DNA from: Lentinula raphanica
Lineage: Eukaryota > Basidiomycota > Agaricomycetes > Agaricales > Omphalotaceae
Assembly (NCBI GenBank): GCA_027919835.1
Contig: JANVFP010000009.1
Location: 496,001-560,000 of the forward strand
Reading direction: 5' to 3'
DNA length: 64,000 bases
The notes below the pieces were generated by a model. The model saw only the letters and a program-made list of their open reading frames with translations. It did not search any database and was not told the DNA's origin. Positions within the stretch are counted from its first letter, which is position 1. Each line of letters starts with the position of its first letter. A program made the position numbers and the translations under genes. Below, one piece after another: positions 1 through 11,900 of the stretch.

Positions 1-1834
1 ATATGAACAGGAAGAAACCAGAGATAACATTCGCCTGGGCCCACCCTAGAACATCAAGATTTGAGAATGAGTACAACCTCCGAGGAGTGACAACTTGAAA
101 ATTCATACATGGCGTAGCAAGAGGAGAGCCTATGTAACTGCGACGTTCTACTCAGTACAAACCTTGGTTTCGACAAGCAGGACGCACGCAATTTGCGACC
201 AGTCAAAGGTCAAAACCGAAAACCCCTATCAGTCGGTAACAATCAGTCTTACCCGGCTGGTCAGGTAATAATTCTTCTCTCACCAAGCCATTCACATATC
301 CAAACAGTTGAGCAACGGCTAGACAATGTTCAATGAAGTTTCGGCTCCGCTTTGAAGCAAATTTAGACACAACTTACTTGGGCTTTGCGGCCAAATCCAG
401 GTAACCCACGAAAACCACGATAGAGCTTGGACTATTGTAAACGTGAGCGCTCAGTACTTCAGGCCTTGGCAACACTATTCTCACAGAGATACCCAGGAAT
501 GAAGTCTATGATCCAAGGAAGTACAAGAATTAGGAGTATATGAAAGGAGATGCGGTGAGAACTCACACCAGATGAATGACGCTGTGAACGCGATCCAGAA
601 ATAACGTTCTCGACTGATGCCCCCTCTGTTGCCCACTCCCGCATAATGCTCCGAATGCAGAGTCTTTGCAAAGCCGACATGAACGTACAGACAAGTAGAA
701 TACAAAATACCACACCCACGTTGAATAACGCACAGGTGACTAGATTGGTCGGCCAGATCATGGACGGAGGTTCGACGAGGATATGTCGTGAGATTCCACC
801 GATGGAGAAGCCGATGAGTTGCGTGGATATGGTCAGGAACCATTGGTCTACGAAGGATTCAGTCTATAATAGCATGTGAAGAAGGAAAGCGCACATAGAA
901 AGCTGTAATTTTGACTGTAGAAAAACCGTTGTACAGCGATGATATCTGTCCCATAAGCTGATGTCTGACCGACGGTTGCCTAGATGCCCGGGTAGGTATC
1001 AGGTTTCATACGTTTCTTAGTGCTGTAATGATACCAAACTAACCATTATCTAGTACATTGGCATAACGCCGTCAGTACGTTCGTTCCTTATGCTAAGCCT
1101 AGTGTGGCACTCACCGTTATTAGTACATGCTCCTTTATCGTGAAGGGTCCAGGGTTGAGTTCAACTCCAAACAGGTTCCAATGTGGAAGATAAGCAGCTG
1201 CCGCGCGTCCGATTGGGTAAGTGATGAGCTGAGCGACAATTCCGGTGACTTCGACCGATGGATAACGGAAGAAGAAGAACTGGTTCATGCCTGGTACGAC
1301 TATCGACCAGATCATACCAAGAACCCAGGCGCGCAGTGTCGAAACTGGCATAAAGGGATCATCTGTGTTGGAAACTGCACTTCGCACCTAGTTCACAGTG
1401 AAATCATGATCATCAAGAAATTAGAATGAGGAGTTCAAAGTTTCCTGCCTCGGGATAAGGACTTTCGTCTTCAAATGCAAAGTCGCTGTCGACATCGAAA
1501 TCCAGATTTGGATCATCAAAGTAATCCTGCTGTAAGCAATCACGTCGTATCCTGTTCGAGCGAAAGTCATTGGACTAGCATAACATACTGGGATTTGGCT
1601 GCCTGCTGCAAATTCTCGGTTAATGATCGAGGCACAGTAGTAACCCACATAGGGGACAATCCTTTTTTCTGCTTTTGAAAACTCACTTTGAACAGACACA
1701 ACCTCTGACTTATTTCCACTCTGCTTCGAATCCGTTCTCCCAAGCTCATCAAGTTCCAAAGTCGTCTGTTCACTTTCCGGAACCGGCAGCATGTTGAGCG
1801 CATAAAGCTGCTCAATTGCGGCCGCGGTGCTCAT
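1..1834 (-). CDS. OPT-family oligopeptide transporter, 5' part only
   Basis: Proton-coupled oligopeptide transporter of the fungal OPT family, a plasma-membrane protein importing small peptides or peptide-like metal ligands. The acidic N-terminus (residues 1-90) leads into the family's typical first helices: DDPFMPVSTLRAW, MNQFFFFRYPSVEVTGIVAQ and YPIGRAAAAYLPHWNLFG. Further exons toward base 1 give ISTQLIGFSIGG, the SMIWPTNLVTCALFN motif, SRERYFWIAF, LTFDWSQIA and SPLATPWWAWAQANV. At least nine exons with short GT-AG introns are needed. The 3' half lies beyond the left edge, so about half of the usual 700-900 residues is seen. The start is the ATG at 1834 (MSTAAAIEQL), which opens the acidic leader; upstream sequence shows no further homology. 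No break is visible in the part present. Family assignment is firm; exact substrate is unknown. Confidence 0.88.
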
Positions 1835-3215
1835 CGTCGAAACGGCACGAGAGCACTGCAGCTAAAGTTGGTGACTTTCTGTGAGATTTGCCGTGGCGGT
1901 CGAGGAACAAGGTACGAAGAGAGAACTCGGAGTGAAATCTCGAAACATGTCCACAAATAGTGCTAGCCTGAGCGTATTCCCCATTAGAATTGAGAAAACT
2001 GTATGTACTGAACCAAAGGCCCGAGATGAACATCCCAATCTTGCGTATGGACTCTCACGAGATAAAACTCTTCCCGGACAACCTGGGAACAAGCAAAATG
2101 AACAACACATATACTAAGTTCCTAATCTAGTCTATTCTCAGCCGTCAGCAACGGGAAAGACAGCTGTGGTCTCCGACAAAATGCATGGAAGGTTGCTATC
2201 CGTTATCATATTGCGGCCAGTAGCGTACTTCAAGTCAACCGCCCAAGCGCGTCTGACAACAACGAATTGTGGAGCCCTAAACTAGTGTTGACTGTCTCAG
2301 TGTCTGCCATCTGGTACTTGACAGTCGGCCCCAGAACATGGCGTTTGTTGACCGAGACTTGAAAAATAGTTGCGAAAGAAGAAAAGAAGGTTCGTCTTTC
2401 GCATTGTTTTTGAGCACCAGCACAGTATTCATAGTAGTCTCGGCGTACAGATTGTTTACCGTGCACATTTTATCGGCGGCGAAATGACAGTGGAGACGAT
2501 AGATAACAAGCGATATCGATGATGGATCCGACCTTGTCAAGTGTCATATAACGATGGTTCCGGATTTCCGAATACATGCATCAAGCAGCAGAAGTAACTT
2601 GAGTTTGGAATGAAGACGCGTTCTGAACATTCATTCATGAGCAGTTGAAGAGTTTAAAAGAGATGGGAGCTTGTAAGAAGATTGAAATCGGTCATGAAGG
2701 AAAAGAGTAAGAAAGAGAAAGAAAGAGAAAGAGGGTGTCGAGACTCGAGGGATTGTCGAGGGAAAAAGAACCAAGCGTGGGAAGTAAGCTCATGCGATTT
2801 GGTGAGAGTTTGATTATTACATATTCTATCTAATCAAAGCAGACTGGGCGCTTATCGATGTCATCGTTCGTTCGCGAGGCTACAGCCTGCTACAGCTCCT
2901 TACCAGCTCACAACGGCCAAGTTGTCGTCAGAACATGAATTGGAATGTCATTTGCGAAGCTCAATATAACAACATGCAGAAAAGAAACACCTAACGTACA
3001 AACATGTATCAACGCTGGTAAAGTCCGAGAATAACCACGATCATCATCATCCCCATTGCTATCTAGGCCTGGCAAGACCCCACTATCTGCTCTATCGAGC
3101 TTGCCAATAGACGACCAACTGCTGCCAGTGCAATCTTCGACCATAATCGCGGTACCAAAGAAGAAGAAGAAGAAAATGCGGAGTTGTTACATTTGTTTTA
3201 CATGGCCGATAATGC
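1835..3215. other. Intergenic, no gene recognised
   Basis: Space between the OPT transporter start and the FKBP stop. It should hold the OPT promoter. A purine-rich GA microsatellite-like tract lies at about 2698-2740. Short open frames here show no recognisable motif and no consistent splice structure. Confidence 0.5.
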
Positions 3216-4100
3216 TCATTTATTCTCTGGTGCCCTTTCAATAGACAGAAGCTCAACCTCGAACTTCAACGTAGAGTTGGGTGGTATCACGGGTGGAAAA
3301 CCGCGTGCGCCGTATGCCTGAAAGAGAAGATCAAAGGGTCAATATTTCAATCGCAATGATGGGGCGCGACTCGTACATAATCAGCAGTCGCTGTCAGAAT
3401 TGCTTTCTCCCCTAATGAGAGTTGTGGAACACCTTCGTCCCAGCCTTTGATAACTTTTCCCACACCGATTTCCGTTACGAATGGTTCTCTCCTTTGGAAC
3501 AATCGAAAATGATCAGCATCGACTCAAATTCACTCATAACAATAACGCACCTATCGCGACTCGAGTCGAACTTCTTCCCATCCAACAAAGTGCCGACGTA
3601 GTGTATTTTTACTGTGTCTGGTGTCCCATTAGCGACAAGATCAAAGGTGATCGCGCAAGTCGAAACGAGGTCAATGAGGCAGAAGCGACAAGCATCAGAC
3701 TGAAAACAAATGCTCACCATTCTTCTTTGGAAAGTTGACACCATCGCCTTCTTTCAGAATCTCAATAGTGACGCCCTACAAAACAGACGATGAACTGATT
3801 AGATATCGATGATGAATCAATTCTTGAAAAGAAACGCGCGTTCTGGCATCCCCGGGTCAAAAATCTGCCCATCGCATGACATCGTGAGGCCGGCTTCGTG
3901 CTAGGAAGTACGAGACGAAGCAACAGTTGGATATATCCTCACATCGACTTTATCGCAACTTCCTTTCGACCCTTTTGCCCTTTGCCCAAACCAATATAAA
4001 ATCCAGCCACGATTTTGACCCATCATGCAGAAGGTTGAATTGAAAATAATGACCGGAACGCGTTGATTGACAGTAAGAATAAGTAGAGAGGACTCACCAT
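3216..4100 (-). CDS. FPR1: FKBP12-type peptidyl-prolyl cis-trans isomerase
   Basis: Small cytosolic FK506/rapamycin-binding prolyl isomerase. Spliced exons are 4098-4100, 3718-3775, 3551-3617, 3377-3491 and 3216-3317, summing to 345 nt, or 114 residues, the usual FKBP12 length. Visible family motifs are [47 protein letters not shown] and [20 protein letters not shown]. These include the Tyr, Asp, Phe, Trp and Ile/Tyr positions that line the drug-binding pocket. The start is the ATG at 4100, immediately followed by a GTGAGT donor, so exon 1 is only the start codon; the first intron is long (322 nt) compared with about 60 nt elsewhere. The downstream ATGs lack a donor that would join in frame. 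The protein is complete and should be functional; the microexon start is the least certain part. Confidence 0.9.
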
Positions 4101-5797
4101 AGCTTACGACGAGAGAGATTGAATGACAGAGTAGTTGGAAAAAGAGAGAGAAAGGCTCTTGCTGACGAAAGCGCTTTATAAAGCCTAATCCCAAACATCT
4201 ATCCATCGAGATTCGATCGATCCGAACAAAATAATGGAAAAATTCGAGTTGTTATCGATGATCGATGCTTTTTTATTCTTTTTCTCGAATTATTTGGCAT
4301 GATGAACTCCGATTTAAAATAAAAACATTCCCCAGTTGAAAGAACGGAAGATAACGATTCATTGCGATGTCATTAGAAGAAGCTATTATACGGTTGGCTC
4401 GGAATAATCGCATCAAGAATAGCAGGGTTTGATTCATACATCACAGGAAATTCCACACAAAACATCATACTGTGACCCACTATGGCACGGATCTTCCTCG
4501 AGGAACTCGTAATCAACATATCTGACCTCAAATGAACATATAAAGCACTCTTTGGCCTCCAAAGTCCCCCCACAAGATCTCTCACTTATTTCGCGCGATC
4601 GATGAACCGATAAGAGTCAGACTCCGTGCCACTGCGCGTATGATTTCTCAAAAGCCCGTTGGATTCAAACCGGACGGACCACCAAGACGTTTTCCCGCAC
4701 AATGAATCTATACACGCCCGCACTATAATAGACGACAGGACCTGGAATGAAAAGCGAAGCGAAACGAAGCCTCAGGCTGCACAACTCACCGGAGCCGGTG
4801 TATTACAGCCAAAACAAGAAAGCCTGGACGTGACTGGGGAATGACACAATCCCGCACAACCCTCAAGAGTCAACGGTGTCATTGAATCAGTCCCGGATGA
4901 TCTACGTGAGAATAGGTGGAAATTGAGTACGGCGATGAACATTGCTGCACTCAGATCAAGCAGCATCGCAGCAGTGGAGTACTTACAGATCACTGATTAT
5001 CATCGATCCTTGGACGACGATTGACCCTCCGCGAAACTGTTATCATCATTCGACCGACTCTGTGTTTTCGTGACCCACGATTCATTTTCGACTCGACGGA
5101 GATTTCCTTCCACCTATCAAGAAGAAAGTGAGTACATACAAAAGAAGAAGAACCGCGTTTTCAATGGGAAGAGATAGACTTGTCTATTATGTAGAAGCCG
5201 AGATGGGAGGAATGAAGGATTACAAAAGAGGGAAGTGGAATCCAGGCGCACGGATACGTGAAGACATTGGTTCCAAAAGGTTAACCGTGCAACTCTTGCG
5301 TTCGTTTTCATAAAATTATCGCAATCCCGACGCGCCGTGGACAAATGAGATGCGAGGACTCAGGGTCAAATCGATTGGAGGGAGACACTGATCAGGAGAA
5401 ACAGAAGCCAGCGAATCGACTCGGGAGTAGTAGGGAGTAGTATGTGATAAGGATGGTCACTTACCACAATATCATACTCGGATAGTACATCTGCGTTCAA
5501 AAGTTGAACGATGAACCCTTAGCATGATATCAGATCGGTTGGTTCCCCGATGGAAGAGTAAAGAGTAAACTTTTCCCTTCTTGACTCATCGGTGGAGGTT
5601 GTCCTAGTACAAGTCTTGCAATTCACGTCCAAAACGAAAAGGTTGGACTGCGAAGACCGACCGATTTGCGGAGAGTAACTCAAGCTTCAAGACCGAAGCA
5701 TCGTGTTTGGCTGGATTTCACTCCTCCCGAGGAGTACTAAACCTGAGATTATCTGGCATAAACCACTCTTCATCATCAGATCCCAAAATAAAGACGA
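4101..5797. other. Intergenic, FKBP upstream region
   Basis: About 1.7 kb with no recognisable gene on either strand. Open frames are short, overlap each other and show neither conserved motifs nor a splice pattern that extends them. The part next to 4100 should contain the FKBP promoter. Confidence 0.5.
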
Positions 5798-7213
5798 CTA
5801 GAGCGACGGAGGATCAACAACTTCAACCAACGGAATTCCCGTTACGGAAAGGTGCACTGTGAAAGACAGGCTATGATAGCGCACCCGATTCCGAAACCTT
5901 GGCCAATTGAGAGCTTCAAAGGCTTCGCAGAACCAATGAACGACAGTTTCTGCGTAGTATGATGATTCTGCGATTGGAAGACTTGTTATTCCGTCCGTCC
6001 CTGGTTCTAACGCTTGCTTAGGCCATCGTCCAGAGAGAACATTAGGCCCGATTTGACGTGCTATGGTGTATTTACGTGTTGGTACATCGATGAAGAGTGC
6101 TACTGAAGTACTTGCCTGAATTGAAGCTTGAAGACATGATACTTGCAAATCGAGTTAGACTGACGGATGGAATACAAACTAACAGAGAAAATTGAAGAAT
6201 CCTTAGTATGAACAACCGCGGGCTACGATGGTTCTGCATGCAACTGAGAGTTCATGAACGTTCATGCCAATTGGGCTCGGGTCCTTTAGTACGAACAACC
6301 ACAGTGGCTACGATGATTCTGCGATTGCAAGATTCATCATCCGACTCGGGTCCTGAGGCTTAAGGTTTGAGGCCATCTGGAGAAAGCATTAGAAGGCCTA
6401 AGTTGGCGTAGCAGTGAGATGGCTTCTCATGTCAGTATGTATATCGATAAACAGCGTAGTATTTACGTACCCTGACAGCGATTCCAGTTTAGACTGTGAC
6501 GCCGGGAATGAAAACAATCAGAGAAGAGGATATATGAAAACTATACACATTGCAGTTTGAACTCCAGCCCTCATTCAATATATGACACGGAAGGCGCAGT
6601 CATTGACCTTCACTGGCTCCCTACTTATGATGTTGGTCATTTGCGCGATCGCTTCGAAGACCCTGACCAACACCTGAACATCGAAATTGAAGAAAGGCTT
6701 TGTAGCACCAATGAGCAACCACGTACGACAATTTTGCATTCAGGGGATTGACAATCAAGCTTGGCTTCTTTGAACTTCTAAGGCCTAAGACCTAAGGGAT
6801 CGGGACCATCTGAAAGAAGTATTAGGTCCCAGTTGACGTAGTGAGATGACTGGAGACTCAACATGAGTAGAGTGAATCCACGCTCGAATTAGTCTCCCCA
6901 ATCAGACTGGTAGCTCGAGAACGGAAGACAATCGTTGCACTCAAACTAGACGAATATGCCCTAATATGCACTTGGTGGGAGTGAGTATCGTCAGCGTAGC
7001 CAGAGGGATCACGATCGGAACAAAAGAGAGGGAGAGGGAGAAAGTGCGTATCAAGAAATCAAAGATGACACTGATTGTGGCAGTAGTACATAGTAGAGAA
7101 AGATACATGCCATGATTGCCAATTAAGATTTTCAGCGCGTCAGTAACTGTTGGAAAGTTGACGTTTAGCATGTATTTCGGAAACGGAATTACTGTACTGG
7201 AACGAGTGTCCAT
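5798..7213 (-). pseudogene. Possible decayed gene made of diverged repeat units
   Basis: The minus strand holds a 116-residue open frame (6148 to 5798) with LFIDVPTRKYTIARQIGPNV and a second frame starting at 7213 (MDTRSSTVIPFPKY), which can be spliced through GTATCT...TTAG into MAYSSSLSATIVFRS. Between them, near 6380 and 6820, the same nucleotide motif recurs but with stops. Translated fragments ARQIGPNVLSGRWP, LRQLRPSNAFSRWP and LRQLGPNTSFRWS align with each other. This suggests copies of one coding unit in different stages of decay. I do not recognise the family; it could also be one poorly conserved multi-exon gene. Confidence 0.25.
5935..6885. repeat. Three diverged direct repeats of about 170-200 bp
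   Basis: Copies lie at about 5935-6140, 6290-6480 and 6715-6885. Shared landmarks in order are an ATGATTCTGCGATTG-like block, a CCATC(C/T)(A/G)GA block, GAGA(A/G)CATTAG-like sequence, a GTTGACGTAG/GTTGGCGTAG block, and TCGAT(G/A)AA with TACGTAC in the first two copies. A further partial copy of the leading block is at about 6208-6245. The copies are clearly related by eye but heavily mutated. Confidence 0.5.
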
Positions 7214-7865
7214 GTGTATATAGAGAACTGAAGTACTGAAGGTTTAGTTAGGGAGATGATCAGAATCTAGAACGTATCTGGGAAGAATTACTTTGAGAAT
7301 TGTTGGCGGCGGAAAGCACAGGATTGCGCGTGTAAACTTGGAAAAGTTCTAGAGGTTGAATCGTCTAGGTGAATTCTGCTTCAGGCAAAAGAGGCAGGCA
7401 GGCGGAATAGAAATAGAGCATCGATGATATGAAATGAAAAGCGAGAGGGGTATCGGGGATGTTCTTAGGGGAGCTCGGGGTGGAATAAGGAGATTCTTTG
7501 ACAAGGAGTGGAAAGGCGATGATAAGGCAAAGGACATAGATGGATGATTCCAAGATGAAAGCAAAGCCAAGATAAGTTAGATGAGGAGAGAAAGATGCGG
7601 AATTTGTTGATGATGGAAGAAATATACAGTGGAATGACGAGAGGAACAAGGAGATATCGTTTGAAAAGGATACATTATGATTTCAAGCTCATCTATGTGA
7701 CGAGAAAAGGCCATGACGACGGAGAAAGCGGAAAAGGATCTATCAGAGGTAGAAATGCTGTTGACAGGCGGTCGGGAGACAATAGTTTCTTCATAGCTTC
7801 GGTCTCTTCGTGTTTCTGACGATAGATGAGTTTCACAGTGGCGGAAGGATGGGTAGAAACCTACT
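7214..7865. other. Intergenic, purine-rich on plus strand
   Basis: No gene recognised. The stretch may contain a last exon or 3' UTR of the minus-strand gene that starts at 8849. Confidence 0.4.
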
Positions 7866-8849
7866 TCACTCTAAACCCGATTGATCTGGACATTGAACAA
7901 CGTCAAGACCGAGATCACCAGCAAGGAAGAAGACATACCTGAATAGTTGTATGTCAATCCGAATCGATGGCCACCGCGATTTCCGAGCAGGCACCGACTT
8001 GCTACCATCTTCTTCTGATGACGACGACGAGGCACTTTCGTCGGATGTAGCCTTGCGTTTTCCCGAAGTCGAATTAGGTCTAGCCATTCCATCCTTCCGT
8101 TTCGCATGGCTACCAAGCGTCGGCAGTGTGTAAGAGCCTTGAGGAAGCCCAGAGTCTTTCACTTTGGCTTCATCATCAATCTGAGCACTCTCACATTCTG
8201 CTCCTGTGTGATCAAAGTTGGGTAAGCTCCAAGAAGATAACGGGGTTTTTTTTGGGAAGAAGCGATAACGAAACACGGAAACGAATGGAGCCAAAAACCC
8301 ACCGAGGAGAGCATCGATATCCTCCACAGTAATCACCGCTGAAATCCGCAGTGGAGAAGTACCATACTTCATGCTGCCTGCAGCGGTGTAATATGGCGCA
8401 GTGGCTGGCCTGAGACTCGAGCCTGAGGATCGACGAGTCGGTCCAGTGTGTGCTGAATAACCAGCGCTTCCATGAATTCCAGCTAGACCTGGATGGTAGA
8501 AGTCATAGCTGACTGATGAAGGCCGACCACGACCGATGCTTCCTCTTCTGCTCAAGCTCCTTCTCCTTCGCGATCTGGTTCGGCGCTCGTCGAACACGTG
8601 TGGTGCAATTCCATTGATAATTTCCTTTGGTGTAGGACGGAAATTGGCTATGGCAGTGGCAAGGTCTGTTGGTCTTGGAGGAGGTTTTTGATTCTGAACT
8701 TCGGGCTCGGAGGTAGACAAAATTGCTGAATTCGAAATGTTATCGTCCGAACCGGTGGAAGGCGATTGGACAATGTCGAGATTGTCTCCCTCGTTGTGAG
8801 CGGCAAGCTGCGTGTGATTGAGGCCAGCCTCGGAGAGGAGCATGGACAT
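7866..8849 (-). CDS. Disordered hypothetical protein, Arg/Ser-rich
   Basis: I do not recognise this protein. It starts MSMLLSEAGLNH and is low-complexity over most of its length, with a polar N-terminus (residues 1-60). A short possibly conserved block RPTPKEIINGIAPHVFDER (about residues 71-90) is followed by a basic RS run (RTRSRRRRSLSRRGS), and later by a serine/acidic stretch (SDESASSSSSEEDGS). Two introns are likely. One begins GTGGGT after VEDIDALL (near 8310) and ends before LPNFDHTG (near 8225). The other begins GTATGT after IQLF (near 7939), so the last residues and the stop (given here for the unspliced frame) may differ, and the gene may extend to about 7700. The RS run and acidic Ser tract suggest a nuclear regulatory or RNA-linked role, but that is inference. 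Confidence 0.5.
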   Translation of the reverse strand: MSMLLSEAGLNHTQLAAHNEGDNLDIVQSPSTGSDDNISNSAILSTSEPEVQNQKPPPRPTDLATAIANFRPTPKEIINGIAPHVFDERRTRSRRRRSLSRRGSIGRGRPSSVSYDFYHPGLAGIHGSAGYSAHTGPTRRSSGSSLRPATAPYYTAAGSMKYGTSPLRISAVITVEDIDALLGGFLAPFVSVFRYRFFPKKTPLSSWSLPNFDHTGAECESAQIDDEAKVKDSGLPQGSYTLPTLGSHAKRKDGMARPNSTSGKRKATSDESASSSSSEEDGSKSVPARKSRWPSIRIDIQLFRYVFFLAGDLGLDVVQCPDQSGLE

Positions 8850-9317
8850 GGTAAGAGTTGTTGTTGAAGAGAGATAGGAAGAAAGGCGACGGGCTGTACA
8901 AACTCTTTCATAAACACTTCATTGCTTTCCCAATGCAGATAAACAGGAACAAGCGGCACAGCCAGATTGAGTTTTTCTATCAGCTTATGTAATTGGACGT
9001 CATCGCGAATCATCTTCAGCGCGCTTTTCTTAGTTCTCTTTCTTTCTAAGTTCTCTTTCGCAAATTATTTTCGCCGTGTTTTTCGCGTATTCTAGTCTCC
9101 ACTGGAGTTCTGATAACACACGGTGTTCGGTAGGTAACTTTGTAAGAAGCCCTCCTACTTGACCGACTACAACATCAATTTTTGTTCATCTGACTGCAGA
9201 AATCATAAATGTCACAAAGCACCAACTTTGTATGTATGGGATCTGCTGAGCCTGTACCCACAAGTATAAAAATGATCTTCTACCACTGGCCGGTTATCTC
9301 CCGTCTCTCTCTCAGCC
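8850..9317. promoter_or_regulatory. Divergent promoter region, hypothetical gene and FMO
   Basis: 468 bp between two divergent starts. An open minus-strand frame ending near 8890 (MIRDDVQLHKLIEKLN from 9013) could be an upstream exon of the hypothetical gene, but no donor joins it cleanly to the 8849 start. Confidence 0.4.
9265..9271 (+). promoter_or_regulatory. TATA box of the flavin monooxygenase gene
   Basis: TATAAAA lies 47 bp upstream of the ATG at 9318, followed by a pyrimidine-rich stretch (CCCGTCTCTCTCTCAGCC) just before the start codon, a common arrangement in fungal promoters. Confidence 0.5.
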
Positions 9318-11900
9318 ATGTCACTCCCCTCTGGCTTTCCCCTCCCTACGCTCGAACGTTTAGGCGCTACGTTGCCACCCAATGTCGACTCGAAAGACAT
9401 CGTTTCGAAATGGTTTGAGGCGTTTTCCCAGGCCGCAGAATCCAACAACGTAGAAGCTTTGACGAGCTTATTCATAGCAGAATCATACTGGCGCGACATC
9501 CTTGCTCTTACCTGGAATTTCCGCACTTTCATTGGCAGCGACCAAATTAACCAATTTCTCCAGGACCGTTTGTCGATTTCCAAACTTAGAGCGTTCAAAC
9601 TTCGAGACGACTACCTTGGGTTACAACAGCCTTACCCGGACCTTGCCTGGATTGGGTTCCTGTTCGATTTCGAAGTGGGAGATATAGGAAAGGCATCTGG
9701 AGTTGGACGTCTAGTCCCTCAGGCCGACGGAACCTGGAAGGCGCATACTATATTCACACAACTCGAGGAGCTCAAGAAATTCCCAGAGAAAGTCGGTGCG
9801 ACGCGTGAATCTAGGATGGACCATGGACTGTGGTCAGCACAACGTCAACGAGATATGGCTTTCGAAGACAAGGAACCAACCGTTTTGATCGTCGGGGCAG
9901 GACAAAGTGGCTTGGCTGTTGCCGCTCGATTGAAGATGCTTGGTGTTTCCGCGTTGATCATAGAGAAGAACCCACGGGTTGGAGATAATTGGCGCAATCG
10001 CTACAAGGCTTTATGTTTGCATGATCCTGTTTGTGAGTTGAGAGGTTTTTTTAATGATTCAACTCGGCAGAACCTAAGAAACTCTACAGGGTGTGATCAG
10101 CTTCCTTATTTCCCGTAAGTCTGGTTATCAAGCCCCTTAGAGTTGGGTCCATTTCGAGATTCATTGATCCCCTTCGCAGCTTCCCATCGAATTGGCCTAC
10201 TTTTAGTCCCGCTGATAAGGCTAGCTCTTCGTGTTGTTCTAGCGTCTTCCCTTGAACTAACGAAGCTCATCTCCTCGCAGATCGCTGGATGGCTGGAATA
10301 CTACGCTGAAGCGATGGAGTTGAACGTGTGGAAATCGTGTGAAGTAACCACAGCTGTTCGCAACGAACAAGGCGGCTCTTGGACGGTGAACGTTCGGTAT
10401 ACCTCAGATGGGAAAGAACGCACTTTCCAAAGGATCAAGCATCTGGTGTTCGCCACAGGATTTAATGGAAACCAACCGAACATTCCAACGTTCCCTGGCA
10501 CGGTAAGACGTGTGTTATCCTCATGCCTAAATTTCACTAAATCACTTTTGATACAGGAGTCCTTCAAAGGACAAACTCTTCATTCGAGCCAGTATAAGGT
10601 AGCATCCGACTTCATTGGCAAGAAGGTCGTTGTGATAGGTGCATGCACATCGGGTAAGTGTTCACCTCCTGAATCCACTTCAAGAGCCTCATTCTGCCAT
10701 TCTCTTCGGAATCGTAGCCCACGATATTGCTGCGGACATGTACCACGCGGGGATCGGTATGTACTTTGAGGCTACCTCAGGATCATGGCACTGACAAACG
10801 AATCCACCATTTAGATGTGACGATGTATCAACGTAGTTCTACGTATGTCATGTCCGCCAGTAAGGGGCTTCGTATCTACTTTGATGGTGAGCAACCCCTC
10901 GACTAACATCCACCTATCCCATTGTGGCTGACCTTATCAACTTGCAATATACAGCTCTCTACTCTGAGAACGGTCCACCAATCGAAGTCGCGGACCTGAT
11001 CAGTGCTTCCTTCCCAAACGCATTCTCGGTCCATGGCTTCATGCAACGCACGACGGACTTGATCGCAGGATTGGATACGTATGTCTGCTAGATCATCACA
11101 CCAATACTCGCTTGTCTAACAACTCCGACAACCCTAGCGAGCTACTTGACGAGCTATCGAAACGCGGCTTTAGAACCAACAAGGGGATACAAGGAACGGG
11201 CGCGATGGTGCTATACCTGACTACTGGATCAGGGTATTATTTAGGTACTCGTTCGACTTCTAGTGCTATTGTACCATCATCATCCGTTTTTGCTGATAAG
11301 CCTACCCTTCTAGACACCGGTGCCTCTCAATTAATCATAGACGGAAAGATCAAGCTGAAGAGCGATAGTCCACTCCAATCTTTCACAGAAACAGGGCTCA
11401 AATTCGAAGATGGGTCAGAGATCCCTGCGGATGTCGTTGTGTTTGCTACTGGGTAACGTCGTTGATCCTGCGAGTGTGGTTTATGGTTTTGACTCAGGAC
11501 TTTGTTCTGGTGATATATCTCAGATATGGAAATGCTCGCTCAGTCATTCGCAAGATTTGTGGACCGGAAATTGGCGACAAATGTAACGATGTGTGGGGAT
11601 TCGACGGTGAAGGCGAGATGCGTGGCTCGTGGAGGGATATGGGTATCCCTGGGCTTTGGTATGCTATGGGTAAGCTTTCTTCTTGGTGATGAGGATTTTC
11701 CGGTTCAACAAATATTGGCGTGAAACAGGCAATTTCTCCATGGACCGATCGCATTCGAAGTTCCTAGCTCTTCGTAGGTTTTCACTAGGATCTTCTGATC
11801 TTTATACTAAGGATAGTGATATTCCTGTGCAGAAATCAAAGCAATGGAAGAAAACTGCTTTGGTCCAATCTATAATCAAACACGTCAAAAGGTGTCGTAG
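9318..11900 (+). CDS. Flavin-containing monooxygenase with NTF2/SnoaL-like N-terminus
   Basis: FAD- and NADPH-dependent class B monooxygenase, related to YUCCA/FMO enzymes that oxygenate N-, S- or keto-substrates. Residues 1-150 look like the NTF2/SnoaL-like domain fused to many fungal members (WFEAFSQAAESNNVEALTSL). The FAD-binding motif VLIVGAGQSGLAVAARL follows at about residue 195, then GDNWRNRY, the FATG-type motif HLVFATGFNGNQ, and the NADPH motif VVVIGACTSAHD formed across an intron. A second ATG motif is VVVFATG near 11450, and the terminal block runs GLWYAM, FSMDRSHSKFLAL and EIKAMEENCFGPIYNQTRQK. About ten introns are required; one (10220-10280) appears to be of the rare GC-AG type, AAG|GCTAGC to CTCGCAG. 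The stop TAG is at 11898-11900. No cluster of biosynthetic partners is visible, so the substrate is unknown. Confidence 0.9.

Noticed and set aside
1812..2110. Two minus-strand frames upstream of the OPT start
   Set aside because: They overlap each other in different frames, show no transporter motif, and are not needed; the OPT leader starts cleanly at 1834.
9212..9598. 128-codon minus-strand frame at the start of the monooxygenase
   Set aside because: Antisense of the well-supported NTF2-like coding region.
9318..11900. Secondary-metabolite gene cluster around the monooxygenase
   Set aside because: No synthase, cytochrome P450 or other biosynthetic gene lies nearby in the window.
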